Of a stretch of DNA of 64,000 bases, positions 25,485 through 34,441 are shown in pieces. Every line of letters begins with the position of its first letter. Positions within the stretch are counted from its first letter, which is position 1. The stretch is taken from positions 1 to 64,000 of the forward strand of contig CAYLMK010000025.1 in NCBI GenBank assembly GCA_964384945.1, read 5' to 3'. The position numbers were made by a program, and so were the translations under genes. This DNA is from S015-6 sp964384945. GTDB lineage: Bacteria > Desulfobacterota > DSWW01. The notes below the pieces were generated by a model. The model did not search any database. It was not told the origin of the DNA and was given only the letters and a program-made list of their open reading frames with translations.

Positions 25485-26321
25485 TCAGACCCCAAGGCGT
25501 TCCCGCAAGGCCTTGCACGAGTACGGCCGCCGCCCCATGGCCTTGCCGATCTCCAGCACCCTTGCCACGAGGTCGCGGTTGGAGGCGAGCCGCGTACGGC
25601 CCTCATCGTACCATATGTTGTCCTCCAGCCCCACCCGCACCCCGCCGCCTGCAACGATGGCCATCGCGTTCATGCGAAGCTGGGAGTCGCCCACGCCTCC
25701 GACCGACCAGATCGATCCCTCCGGAAGCTCGTTGATCATCAGGCCGAGGGAGAGCATGTTCGCCTGCGCGCAGGCGATGTTGCCCAGGATCAGATTGAAA
25801 TAGTAAGGCGGCCGGACCCATCCCTTCCGGATGAGGTACTTCGCGTAATTGATCATGCCGAGATCGAAGGCCTCGAGTTCCGGGCGGATGCCCTTTTGCT
25901 TCATCTTCGCGGCCAGGGCCTGGATCATCTCCGGGCTGTTCACGCTGGCCTGCGTGTTGAAATTGAGCGAGCTCAGCGTCAGACTCCCGAAATCCGGCTT
26001 CAGCCCGCCCTCCAGCTCCAGGACCTCGGACCGCTTTTCGAACTCGAAGAAGTTCCTGCCGCTCGTCGAGACGCCGATCACAAGGCCCTTGTTCTTCTTG
26101 CGGATGCCGTGGATGATCTCGGCGTAGACTTCCTTCCTGTAGGTGGGCAGGCCGGTCTCCGCCTCCCGGGCATGCAGGTGCACCATGTTCGCGCCCATCT
26201 CGGCGGCCTCGAGCACCTGTTCCACGATCTCTTCGGGCGTAACCGGAACTTGCGCCGTCATCTCCTTGGTGGGGATGAGACCGGTCGGGGTGAAGTTGAC
26301 GATCAGGTCTTCTGTCATCAT
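25485..26321 (-). CDS. BKACE-family beta-keto acid cleavage enzyme
   Basis: A 278-residue TIM-barrel protein of the DUF849/BKACE family, which condenses acetyl-CoA with a beta-keto acid and splits it into acetoacetate and a CoA ester. The zinc site HLHAR is visible at about residue 48 (MVHLHAREAETG), with IVNFTPTGLIPTKEM at the start and DNIWYDEGRTRLASN near the end. Metabolic relatives act on 3-keto-5-aminohexanoate, dehydrocarnitine and others; the substrate here is unknown. It overlaps the WbqC-like gene by four bases and runs straight into a GT2 gene, an odd place for a catabolic enzyme. Confidence 0.88.
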   Translation of the reverse strand: MMTEDLIVNFTPTGLIPTKEMTAQVPVTPEEIVEQVLEAAEMGANMVHLHAREAETGLPTYRKEVYAEIIHGIRKKNKGLVIGVSTSGRNFFEFEKRSEVLELEGGLKPDFGSLTLSSLNFNTQASVNSPEMIQALAAKMKQKGIRPELEAFDLGMINYAKYLIRKGWVRPPYYFNLILGNIACAQANMLSLGLMINELPEGSIWSVGGVGDSQLRMNAMAIVAGGGVRVGLEDNIWYDEGRTRLASNRDLVARVLEIGKAMGRRPYSCKALRERLGV

Positions 26322-27055
26322 CCTTGCCCTTCTTCACCGGACTTCGAGGCGCGCCCGAAGCTCAGCATGCAGGCCCTGGCCCCTTCACAGCCCTCGTTCA
26401 GAATCAGGTCGAGGACGCTCACTTCATGGATGAAGGGAGGGCAGTAGCGCTGAGCATACTGCGGATAGCCCGCGTAGTCCATCCAGGACACGCGAATCCC
26501 ATGCTGCCGAAACCGATCCTCCTCCAGGTAAGCACGGGCGGACGGACCGGAAAGGTATTCCGAGGCCCCGGCCTGGCGGCAGAGGCGGACCAGGCGCTCG
26601 GTCTTTCCCTCGACCACGTCATAGTCCATGGACCGGGTGATTCGCGTCTCGATCCCGAGCAGTTCGGCAAGAGAACGGAGGAACCGGTCGTTGATGGGGC
26701 TCAGAAGGGTCTCTTCCCGACATTGCGCGTACAGATCACGAAGCACCTCGCGCATGGCCTCGAAAAAGGGGGCCTTCGCGTAGTTGCGGCAAATCGCCTT
26801 CCAGTGCCTGTCCGACCATGTTCGGTCGCTCACCATGACGTCCCGGGCCTTCTGATGAAACCTCCCCTTGACCTTTACCGGAATCGTGAGCCAGGCCGTC
26901 CCCCCGGGCGTCTTGATCCTGTTGCGATTCCGCCAGCTGGCCCGGGAGTACTGGACGTCATCCAGCAGGATGAACTCGTCGACCCTGTTGATGAGATCGA
27001 AATACCCCTTCCAAGGGATATAGCAGGATTGAACGATCGCTACGCGCTTTCCCAT
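26318..27055 (-). CDS. WbqC-like protein
   Basis: A 245-residue cytoplasmic protein of the WbqC family, opening KRVAIVQSCYIPWKGYFDLI and continuing EFILLDDVQYSRASWRNRNR, NDRFLRSLAELLGIETRI and QYAQRYCPPFIHEVSVLDLI near the C-terminus. Members occur in O-antigen and other surface-polysaccharide loci and have been proposed to be glycine or amino-acid transfer enzymes, but the biochemistry is thin. ATG 27055 follows GGAAGGTGG directly. Its stop overlaps the BKACE start (ATGA). Confidence 0.85.
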   Translation of the reverse strand: MGKRVAIVQSCYIPWKGYFDLINRVDEFILLDDVQYSRASWRNRNRIKTPGGTAWLTIPVKVKGRFHQKARDVMVSDRTWSDRHWKAICRNYAKAPFFEAMREVLRDLYAQCREETLLSPINDRFLRSLAELLGIETRITRSMDYDVVEGKTERLVRLCRQAGASEYLSGPSARAYLEEDRFRQHGIRVSWMDYAGYPQYAQRYCPPFIHEVSVLDLILNEGCEGARACMLSFGRASKSGEEGQG

Positions 27056-27089
27056 TCCACCTTCCGCGAACCGGCCCCCGGGGACGCCT

Positions 27090-28832
27090 TCACCGCGGGG
27101 CGAGTCGTTTCTCGAGCCATTCGGAGGCGGCCCGGATCTCGGCCCGATGATGGGGGCACCGGAAACGCTCCCGCATGTCGGCCAGCACCCTTCGGGCGCT
27201 CTGCCAGTCCTGGATCCTCGTCGTGAACTCGAAAACAAACAGGGCCTGTGTGAAGTTCCGGATGCCTTCGATCCCCTTGCCTGCCCGCGAGGCCCCCGTG
27301 CCGGGGATCGGAACCTCCCTTCTTGCAAAGACGACGGCCGAGGGGCCGTAGAAGGCGATCTTCCAGTCCGGGGCCTGGAGGAACCACAGGACCAGTTCTC
27401 GGCATTCGTACCGGACGCAGCACACCTCAAAAGGGAAGTCACGCAGGAACTCCCGAACCCCCCGCCCCGCGTGAAAGGCTCCGTACCGGTCCAGCCATGA
27501 CTGAAAAGGGAACTGACGGGGATCGATCATGACCCGGGTCTCGGGCCACAGGGCCCACAGAAGGTAGCCCCCGCTCGTGTAGTCGTTCCCCAGCCGGTAG
27601 GCGGAAAGGCGGGTTCGGATGAACTCCGCCTCCTCGACCGGGTTCATGTACGAGATGCCGAAGCCGAGCCATCTCGGGCCGTACGGCTTGCACACGGCGT
27701 CGAATCCGGCACGGCCCCCGAGGAAGAGGCAGCCCAGCGCAACCGCGCTCCCCATCGCAAGCCGGAGGCCCCTCGCTCCCGGCCAGGCCCATCCCGGCCT
27801 CGCGGCAAGCAGATGGACCGCGCTCAGCGAGAAGACGGGCGCCCAGAAGTAGGTCGCCCGCAGGAGGCGCGTGTAGAGGAAGCCGAAGGCCAGGTTGGCC
27901 AGCAGGATGGCCCAGTCGGGTCGCCCGCGCCTCAGATCGCGCGCCATCATGGCCAGCAGGAGAAGGCCTGCGAGGACCATGTAGCCCGCGTAGTGAAAGT
28001 GCGCCGCCCGCGGGTCGAGGGTGGAAAGATAGGCCTCGATGACTTGGAAATAGCCTTCCTCCTTGCCGAGCAGGGAGGTGAGCAGGTAGCCGGGATACCG
28101 CCACCCGTAAGGGGTCGCGAACATCGCCGGGCCGCTCAGGGCCAGGGCGAAGAAGAAATGCCGCCTCACGCGAGGGGAGACGGCCCGGGCGGGGGAGAAG
28201 AGCACGTTCAGCGCCTCGCCGACGCCGATGACGCACAGGAAGGCCGCCCCGAAGAGGAATCCGCCGTGGCTGTTCACCCAAACGAGCGCGAGCACGGGGA
28301 AGAGATAGCAGGTGAGCCGGCAATCCCCCTCGGCGGCCTTGATCCGCAGCCATACGAGAACGGTCAAGGTCATGAGCACATAGGAGAAGATCTCCGGTTT
28401 GATGTATGCGGCGTTCTGCGACATGAGCACGCCCAGGAGCAAGATCAGCCAGGAGAGCGGGTGGTGCAGCACGCCCGAGCGGCGGGCGTGGCAGCCGAAG
28501 GCCAGGACGAAGAGCAAGAGGCAGCCGTAACGGAACGCGAAGAGCAGGGGAAGGCCTCCCGCCTTGTAGAGCAGGTGCAAGAGGATCTCGGGAAGCCAGG
28601 CGCAGTAGATCGTGGGGCTCTCGGAAGGCGTCCAGGTGAAGGCCGTGTGGTCCGGCACGAGCGTCCGGTGTTCGATCAGCCACCGGCCGTAAGCCATCTG
28701 CCACCACAGGTCCCCGTCCCGAACCGGCTCCGCGAAGCGGATTCCCAGGGTCGCCAGCACCAAGACGCCGAGTGACCAGGCCCAGAACGGGTGCCACGGT
28801 TCCCTCTCTTCGCTCTTCATCGTAGCGGCCAT
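27090..28832 (-). CDS. Polytopic membrane protein, GT-C-like
   Basis: A 580-residue protein with ten or more hydrophobic helices up to about residue 400 and a soluble tail. The first loop has VRDGDLWWQMAYGRWLIEHR, with an acidic residue placed as in GT-C glycosyltransferases, and later NSHGGFLFGAAFLCVIGVGE. The C-terminal tail (VMIDPRQFPFQSWLDRYGAF) is periplasmic in such proteins. I do not recognise a named family. It has a weak parallel in layout to the protein at 22084-23871, although the sequences differ. Second gene of the glycan operon, after a 268-base gap. Confidence 0.6.
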   Translation of the reverse strand: MAATMKSEEREPWHPFWAWSLGVLVLATLGIRFAEPVRDGDLWWQMAYGRWLIEHRTLVPDHTAFTWTPSESPTIYCAWLPEILLHLLYKAGGLPLLFAFRYGCLLLFVLAFGCHARRSGVLHHPLSWLILLLGVLMSQNAAYIKPEIFSYVLMTLTVLVWLRIKAAEGDCRLTCYLFPVLALVWVNSHGGFLFGAAFLCVIGVGEALNVLFSPARAVSPRVRRHFFFALALSGPAMFATPYGWRYPGYLLTSLLGKEEGYFQVIEAYLSTLDPRAAHFHYAGYMVLAGLLLLAMMARDLRRGRPDWAILLANLAFGFLYTRLLRATYFWAPVFSLSAVHLLAARPGWAWPGARGLRLAMGSAVALGCLFLGGRAGFDAVCKPYGPRWLGFGISYMNPVEEAEFIRTRLSAYRLGNDYTSGGYLLWALWPETRVMIDPRQFPFQSWLDRYGAFHAGRGVREFLRDFPFEVCCVRYECRELVLWFLQAPDWKIAFYGPSAVVFARREVPIPGTGASRAGKGIEGIRNFTQALFVFEFTTRIQDWQSARRVLADMRERFRCPHHRAEIRAASEWLEKRLAPR

Positions 28833-29100
28833 GGCCTCCGGGATCTTTCAGCGGAGATGAGGGGAAAAGGGGCCCTCCGGACAGGCCCGGCACGCCGGGC
28901 CAGCGTCATCATAGCCCCCGCCAGGGGTCGTGTCGAGATTTTCCGTCCGCCATGACAAGTCGACAGGAGGTGTCAGGCATCAGGTTCCCACCCCCTGCCC
29001 CGTTTCAGCGTGACGGCTACGGAGAAAAAGGGCGTCCCTACACTTCAGACCGGAAACATTGCCTCGGGGTCACGCCCGGCCACTTCCGCCTCCGTTTCCC
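28833..29100. other. Intergenic gap inside the glycan operon
   Basis: About 268 bases with no gene-like frame. An internal promoter may lie here, since this is the largest gap in the operon, but I found no clear -35/-10 pair. Confidence 0.3.
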
Positions 29101-30222
29101 TCACGGCCGGTTCCACTCCACGTATCGGGAACGGATCTCGGCGGCCGTCAGAACCTCCGGCTCGTTGTCGATCTCCCGGACGAGATAGGTCTCCTCGGGG
29201 CCGATGTCCCCGAACCGCTCCCCCGGAGCGATTTCCGGGCGCTCGCCCAGGGCGAGACGCAGGTACAGTTCGGCCATATTGTGGCGTCCGACCGCATCGA
29301 ACAGGGGCGTGATCATGAAGAACCGGCCGATGTTGATCTCGGTGACGCACGGCCGGCCGTTGCGGTCTTCCTTGAGGTCGATACAGAAAAGGCCGGTCGC
29401 GCGGGGATCGACCGCACGCACGGTGGCCTCGCACACCTCGTTGATCGCCGGGTTGTCGATCAGGCGCGCCACGCGGGGCGTCGAACTCGAGCCGCTCGGC
29501 ATCAGGGCGCCGAAGAGATAGTGAAGGCGCTCGCACGCCTTGGCCTGCACGAGATCCCCCTCGCGCCAGAGACTCTGAACGGCGTAGTCCCGGCCGGGCA
29601 GGTATTCGCAGAGCAGGAACATGCCTTCGGGCACGCCGCGCATCTCGGTCCAGTACCTCACCCAGAACCGGACCTGATCCGGGTCCTTCACCGGCAGGGA
29701 ACCTTTTGACCCGCCTCCCCGGCGCATGCGGCACCAGAGGAGAGTCGGATCGCCGAATCGGGCGAAGATCTCCCTCACCTGCTCGGGGGAGCCCACGGGC
29801 CGGCTTTCCGGAACCCGGATGCCCCGCTCGGCCAGGTGGCGGGTCAGGGCCAGCTTGTCCTGGCAGAGTTCGATGGTTTCCTGACGCGGCAGAAAGGTGC
29901 GGGTTCCGAGCCGATCCCGGGCCGCGGAAACGGCCGGCACCTCGAGGTCGTTGTTGGGAATGACCAGATCGATCGCTTCCCGGGCGACGATCCGCTCCAG
30001 GGCCCTCAGGTAGGCCTCCCCGGAATCGACCCTCGGGATCAGGTAGTTTCGGTCCGCCCGAGACCGCGCGAGGTAGTAGGGGTCGACGCTCGTACCGACC
30101 AGAAAGACCGGCAGGCCGGATGCCCGCAGGCCCCGCATGAGGTTGTTCGATGCCCCGCCTCCTGCAGAGGTCACGAGCACTCGCTTCACGCCCGATTCTT
30201 CCGTGGTTCGCAGCCGTGTCAT
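29101..30222 (-). CDS. CarB-like ATP-grasp enzyme
   Basis: A 373-residue ATP-grasp ligase of the PylC/CarB-type arrangement. It begins RVLVTSAGGGASNNLMRGLR (Rossmann-like pre-domain), then LVIPNNDLEVPAVSAARDRL, LCQDKLALTRHLAERGIRVP, a glycine-rich ATP loop MRRGGGSKGSLP, and the metal site LFCIDLKEDRNGRPCVTEIN. Ligases of this shape join carboxylates to amines, often in natural-product or surface-glycan amide formation. An alternative GTG start at 30189 (beginning VKRVLVTS) would remove 11 residues. It heads the glycan operon and ends seven bases after the antiporter gene's stop, so its own promoter is unclear. The third ATP-grasp gene in the window. Confidence 0.8.
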   Translation of the reverse strand: MTRLRTTEESGVKRVLVTSAGGGASNNLMRGLRASGLPVFLVGTSVDPYYLARSRADRNYLIPRVDSGEAYLRALERIVAREAIDLVIPNNDLEVPAVSAARDRLGTRTFLPRQETIELCQDKLALTRHLAERGIRVPESRPVGSPEQVREIFARFGDPTLLWCRMRRGGGSKGSLPVKDPDQVRFWVRYWTEMRGVPEGMFLLCEYLPGRDYAVQSLWREGDLVQAKACERLHYLFGALMPSGSSSTPRVARLIDNPAINEVCEATVRAVDPRATGLFCIDLKEDRNGRPCVTEINIGRFFMITPLFDAVGRHNMAELYLRLALGERPEIAPGERFGDIGPEETYLVREIDNEPEVLTAAEIRSRYVEWNRP

Positions 30223-30229
30223 TCCGGAA

Positions 30230-32707
30230 TCAATCGCTTCCCGCGCCCAGGTAGTTACGCAAGGCCGCCGCCATGTCGGCTGCGGACAAGCCGGAATCGA
30301 TGCTCTTTCGAACCGTGCTGTCTCGGAGGGCTCTGGCCAGACTCGAAAGGATCCTCAGATGACGTCCAGGGGATTGCTCACGGGAACTGACAAGCGCCAG
30401 AATGAGGCGCGCCGGCGCGGCACAGCCCGGAAGGGCCCAGGCCCAGTTGCCGGCGCCGACCAAGATCGTCGTCGTTTCGATCGCATCGCTGTGTGTATGG
30501 AGAAGGAGGATACCGGGAACAAGTTCCACCGGATGGGTCCGGGCCGAATCCGCCAGGCGCGACCGGACGGATTCCTGCTGTTGCGTCGTCCAGCCCGGCA
30601 CATTTCTCACCATTTCACGAATGGTTTCTTCGACGCCGCCTGCCGCGCTGCGGTGCTCGCTGGCGAAGATGGCGAAGGCGGCGCGATCCACAATCGCCGT
30701 CGAGAGGCCGTCTTCCTCGGACAACGCCGGGTAGAAGGCAAGCAGGTTGACATCCGGGAAACGGGAGGCCATCTCCTCGAACAGGTGGCCCAGGGCGGGA
30801 GACCAGAGCGGGCTTTGGCGCCGCTCCAGGAGAAGGACCGCCATATCGTTCGGCCGGACCCTTCCGAAGAGGCGGGAACGCGCCTCGTTCCAGTCCGCCG
30901 CCGCCTCGACGCTCGTGGGCACGGAGGAACGCGTCTCCTGGAGCACGTCCGCCAGTTTCCGCTCGAGGGCCGGATCGCTCAGGTACACGTGCAGTTCGGC
31001 TCCGATGGCCTTGGCGAGCCTTCTCACCTCCCGCAACATCAGCGGGAAGTCTCCGCGCCGCTCCGAGACAGGCGGAAGCGGAAGAAACAGGCGACCGGTC
31101 GTATTGAGGGGCGGCAGCAGGCGGCAGAGGATGAGCCTGGGAGGGCATTCTTCCAGAAGTTTTTCCAGGACCGTTCCAAAGATGCGGCTCGAGGTGGTCC
31201 GCTCTTCACCCCAGCCGACCAGAACGGCCTCGGCCCGCAATTCCTTCGCCGTGCGGATGATTCCGTCGCTCACGTTGATCCCGACGCGGACGCCGGCCGA
31301 GATCGGAATCTCGGCGGAGGCCGCGTGGCTCAGGCAACGGGCCAGAAGATTCTCCGCTTCTCGGACGGCCGGGCCGGTTTCCGCGTCGTCCCGGACGATG
31401 GTGATGGGATGAATCCCTCCCGGAAGGTCGGGGTTTCGCAGCAGGAAGGCAAGATCCAGAAGACGCGTGGCCGATTCGAAATTCGCGACCGCCACCAGCA
31501 GCCTCTGCTCCGGTTCGGGCTGGAGGACCCGGGCGGCCGCCCGGGCGGCCATGCGCCTGCCGTACCGGTCCACCACCCAGGCGCCCAAGGGGCAGGTCAC
31601 AAAGATCATGGCTATCGCCCCGTTCAGCACGGACTTGTCGAAGATGTGGAGTTCGTATCCGACCACCACCGCCGCCAGCGTCGCAGCCGCCTGCACCACA
31701 CTCAGACCGAACATGACGTGGCCCTCTTCCCGTCGATAGCCGAACCAAGCAGTCGCCAGGCGGGCCGCCATCCATTTGGTGACCAGAACCGTCAGCACCA
31801 TGCTTCCTGCAACGAACCAACTACGGAGATCTCGCGCCGTGGCGCCGGGGTCCACGAGCATCCCGACCGAGATGAGAAAAAACGGGATGAACAGCGAATT
31901 GCCGGCGAATTCCAAGCGGTTCATGAGGCCGCTCTGCCTGGGGATGAGCCGGTTGTAGGCGGCCCCTGCCAAAAACGCGCCGATGATCGGCTGCATCTTG
32001 GCGTAATAGGACAGGTAGGCGCAACCGCAGACCGTTGCGAGAACGAACAGAAACTGCGCGCCGCCTCTCTCCGTAACGTTGCTGAAGAACCACCGCGCCA
32101 GCCACGGAACGCCCAACCAGGCCGCGGACCAGAGCGCCACCATGCCCAGACCGATCGCCACCCAGAACCATGGATCGATGCGGGCCCCCTTCGCCGCATC
32201 CGCCACCACCGCCAGCACGAGAAGGGCCAGCGTGTTCGTGATGATGGTGGCGCCCACCGCCACCGCCACGGGCTCGTTGCGGACGATTCCCAGGCGACTC
32301 GCAATCGGATAGGCAAGCAGGGTGTGGGACGCGAACATGCTGGCGAGCAGGACGGACGCCGAAAGGTCCAGGGACAAAACATAGTAGCCGACCAGCGTTC
32401 CCAGCCCCTGGGGAATGGCGAAAGTGAGCAGGCCGAAGGCGATGCTTCGCTTCCGGATGCTCGCGAAACGGTGCAGGTCGATCTCAAGACCTGCAAGGAA
32501 CATGATGTAGAGGAGACCGACGGAACCCAAGAGCGTGATCGCCGAACTGTGGGCGAGCAGACCGGACCCGTGGGGCCCGAGGACCGCCCCGGCCAGCAGA
32601 AGCAGAACCAGGTCGGGAACCCGCAGCCGCTCGGCCAGCAGCGGGGCGATCAGGATCACCGAGATGAGGATCGTGAAGACCAGAACCGGATCGGACAGGG
32701 GCATCAC
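30230..32707 (-). CDS. CPA2 cation:proton antiporter with USP and EIIA-like domains
   Basis: An 825-residue protein. Residues 1-385 contain about 12 helices of a Kef/NapA-type antiporter, with the conserved LAGLEIDLHRF and PFFLISVGMLVDP stretches. Residues about 400-690 hold two UspA-like stress domains (RLLVAVANFESATRLLDLAF and AEAVLVGWGEERTTSSRIFG). The last 130 residues resemble a PTS EIIA type-2 domain (GILLLHTHSDAIETTTILVG), including a histidine where the phosphorylated His is expected. Such USP-tailed antiporters are known; the added EIIA-like tail suggests regulation by nitrogen- or carbon-PTS signals. Likely an inner-membrane Na+/H+ or K+/H+ exchanger. Confidence 0.8.
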   Translation of the reverse strand: MMPLSDPVLVFTILISVILIAPLLAERLRVPDLVLLLLAGAVLGPHGSGLLAHSSAITLLGSVGLLYIMFLAGLEIDLHRFASIRKRSIAFGLLTFAIPQGLGTLVGYYVLSLDLSASVLLASMFASHTLLAYPIASRLGIVRNEPVAVAVGATIITNTLALLVLAVVADAAKGARIDPWFWVAIGLGMVALWSAAWLGVPWLARWFFSNVTERGGAQFLFVLATVCGCAYLSYYAKMQPIIGAFLAGAAYNRLIPRQSGLMNRLEFAGNSLFIPFFLISVGMLVDPGATARDLRSWFVAGSMVLTVLVTKWMAARLATAWFGYRREEGHVMFGLSVVQAAATLAAVVVGYELHIFDKSVLNGAIAMIFVTCPLGAWVVDRYGRRMAARAAARVLQPEPEQRLLVAVANFESATRLLDLAFLLRNPDLPGGIHPITIVRDDAETGPAVREAENLLARCLSHAASAEIPISAGVRVGINVSDGIIRTAKELRAEAVLVGWGEERTTSSRIFGTVLEKLLEECPPRLILCRLLPPLNTTGRLFLPLPPVSERRGDFPLMLREVRRLAKAIGAELHVYLSDPALERKLADVLQETRSSVPTSVEAAADWNEARSRLFGRVRPNDMAVLLLERRQSPLWSPALGHLFEEMASRFPDVNLLAFYPALSEEDGLSTAIVDRAAFAIFASEHRSAAGGVEETIREMVRNVPGWTTQQQESVRSRLADSARTHPVELVPGILLLHTHSDAIETTTILVGAGNWAWALPGCAAPARLILALVSSREQSPGRHLRILSSLARALRDSTVRKSIDSGLSAADMAAALRNYLGAGSD

Positions 32708-32743
32708 GGGCCTCGTCGACGGTCGGGGGCGAAGGAATAACCG

Positions 32744-33253
32744 TCAGTCTTCGACCAGGACGAACTGCTCGATGTCCCGGACCGAGCCCGTGCGCTCCTC
32801 CTTCCAGACCGGCTCGAACCGGAGGCCGATCCGGACCTTGGACTCGTCGTCGATGGGAAAGTAGTGCTGAAACAGCGTGTCCGACCCGTCCATCTTGAAG
32901 AATCCGTACCCGAAGGGGACCGGCCTCAGATCCCCGGTCTCGGGGTCGATGTAGGGAAAGCGGATGATGGTGAAGGTTTCCAGGGTGGCGCGAGGGCCTA
33001 CCTCCACCACCTCCTCCATCTTCACAAAGCAGGGCCCGCAAACCTCGCGTGGCGGCACGTAGACCTTGCCGCATTTCGGGCAGCGCACCCCCACAAACCG
33101 CCTGTTCTTCTCCAACTCCTCCAGAAAGCGGCTTCCGTAACGACCGACACTGTAATGAAAAGGCTGTTCCGCCTCCTTTGCCGAGTGAATCGTGAGGAGA
33201 TCCTCTTTTTGAAGCTCCTGCTCCTTGGTGCTCTTTTTCTCTTCCGGGCTCAT
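32744..33253 (-). CDS. DUF35 Zn-ribbon/OB-fold protein (thiolase partner), copy 2
   Basis: A 169-residue acyl-CoA-associated protein. The rubredoxin-like zinc ribbon is GVRCPKCGKVYVPPREVCGP (Cys-x2-Cys...Cys-x2-Cys), followed by an OB-fold with ETFTIIRFPYIDPETGD. Members form complexes with thiolases or with HMG-CoA/acetyl-CoA enzymes and channel CoA intermediates. The preceding thiolase gene lacks its catalytic residues, so this partner may serve that pseudo-thiolase or bridge both. Last gene of a four-gene operon that starts at 36122. Confidence 0.85.
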   Translation of the reverse strand: MSPEEKKSTKEQELQKEDLLTIHSAKEAEQPFHYSVGRYGSRFLEELEKNRRFVGVRCPKCGKVYVPPREVCGPCFVKMEEVVEVGPRATLETFTIIRFPYIDPETGDLRPVPFGYGFFKMDGSDTLFQHYFPIDDESKVRIGLRFEPVWKEERTGSVRDIEQFVLVED

Positions 33254-33266
33254 GGTTCACCCCCCT

Positions 33267-34430
33267 CTATTCGGGCTTCTTCTTTCCGTATGCCAGGATG
33301 TCGGTCCACAGGCAGCCCCCGAAGCCGGTCGCGATCGCCAGGTTCACGTCCGGTACCTGCCTCTGGCCGGCCTTGCCCTGAATCTGAAGCGCCGCCTCCG
33401 CGCACCGAATCAGGCCGGTCGCACCGATCGGGTTCGTCGAAACGACGCCCCCGGACGGGTTCACCGGAAGCGCCCCTCCCAGGTCCGTGACCCCGTCCCA
33501 GACGAGCCGGGGGCCTTCTCCCTTCTTGCACAGGCCCATGTCCTCGATCCAGATCAGGCCCGCCCAGGAAAAGGGCTGGTACATTTCGATCACGTCGATT
33601 TCCTTGAGGGGCTCCTTGATGCCCACCTTCTTGAAGAGTTCCTTGGCGGCCCGTTCCATGGAAAGCATGGACCCCTGGGAAAAATCCGCATCGCTCACGT
33701 AGCTGTACATGTGGCGGCTCGATACGCCGAGGACCCACACCGGCTGGGGGCATAGCTTCTCTGCTATCCCCTCGGCGGCGTAAACGACCGCGCAGGCGCC
33801 GTCCGTTCGAGGACACATGTCCAACAGGCAGACCGGATCCGCCAGCATCGGAGAGGCCAGCACCTCCTCGATCGTCACCTCCTTGCGAAGATGCGCGTAG
33901 GGGTTCAGGCAGGCGTGGCGGCGGTCGCGCACCGAAACGCGCGCCGCATCCCTGGGCGTTGCCCCGTAGGCGGCTGCATAGGACTGCGCAGTCACGGACA
34001 GACCGGCGATGGCGCCGGCGAAGAAGGGGCGGTCCCAGACCGGATCGAAGGCGGTGTTGATCGCGCCGGTGGTGTCCGACTCCGAGTTCTTCTCCCAACC
34101 GATGACGAGCACCTTGTCGAAAGCGCCCGAGGCCACCATGTGGTAGCCTGCGATCGCCAGCGTGCTGCCGGTGGTCCCGCCGGTCGTGAGCTTGATGGTG
34201 GGCTTCATGAACCCTCCGGAGCCGTCCACGCTCCAGCAGTCCACGTAATTGATGCCCTCAAAATGGTCCATGTTGCCGATCACGACGGCGTCGATGTCGT
34301 CGATCGTCAGTTCCCCGTCCTGGAGGCATCGAATGACGGCCTCACGGATAATCTCCTGGCCGTTGACGTCCCGCCGAATGGAACGGTGGTGTGTCTGGCC
34401 TGTTGCCACGATCGCAGCTCTCCTTGCCAT
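33267..34430 (-). CDS. Thiolase-fold protein lacking catalytic Cys/His
   Basis: A 387-residue SCP2/thiolase-family protein. The fold is intact: RRAAIVATGQTHHRSIRRDV, then TIDDIDAVVIGNMDHFEGIN, and the C-terminal NPSGGVVSTNPIGATGL. At the place of the nucleophilic Cys the sequence is TTGGTTGSTLA, and where the family has a GHP His it has TNP. So it probably is not a thiolase on its own and may be a structural or substrate-binding partner of the catalytically complete paralogue just upstream. GGGGGTGA lies just ahead of ATG 34430. The DUF35 gene at 32744 follows. Confidence 0.8.
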   Translation of the reverse strand: MARRAAIVATGQTHHRSIRRDVNGQEIIREAVIRCLQDGELTIDDIDAVVIGNMDHFEGINYVDCWSVDGSGGFMKPTIKLTTGGTTGSTLAIAGYHMVASGAFDKVLVIGWEKNSESDTTGAINTAFDPVWDRPFFAGAIAGLSVTAQSYAAAYGATPRDAARVSVRDRRHACLNPYAHLRKEVTIEEVLASPMLADPVCLLDMCPRTDGACAVVYAAEGIAEKLCPQPVWVLGVSSRHMYSYVSDADFSQGSMLSMERAAKELFKKVGIKEPLKEIDVIEMYQPFSWAGLIWIEDMGLCKKGEGPRLVWDGVTDLGGALPVNPSGGVVSTNPIGATGLIRCAEAALQIQGKAGQRQVPDVNLAIATGFGGCLWTDILAYGKKKPE

Positions 34431-34441
34431 ATCGTCACCCC

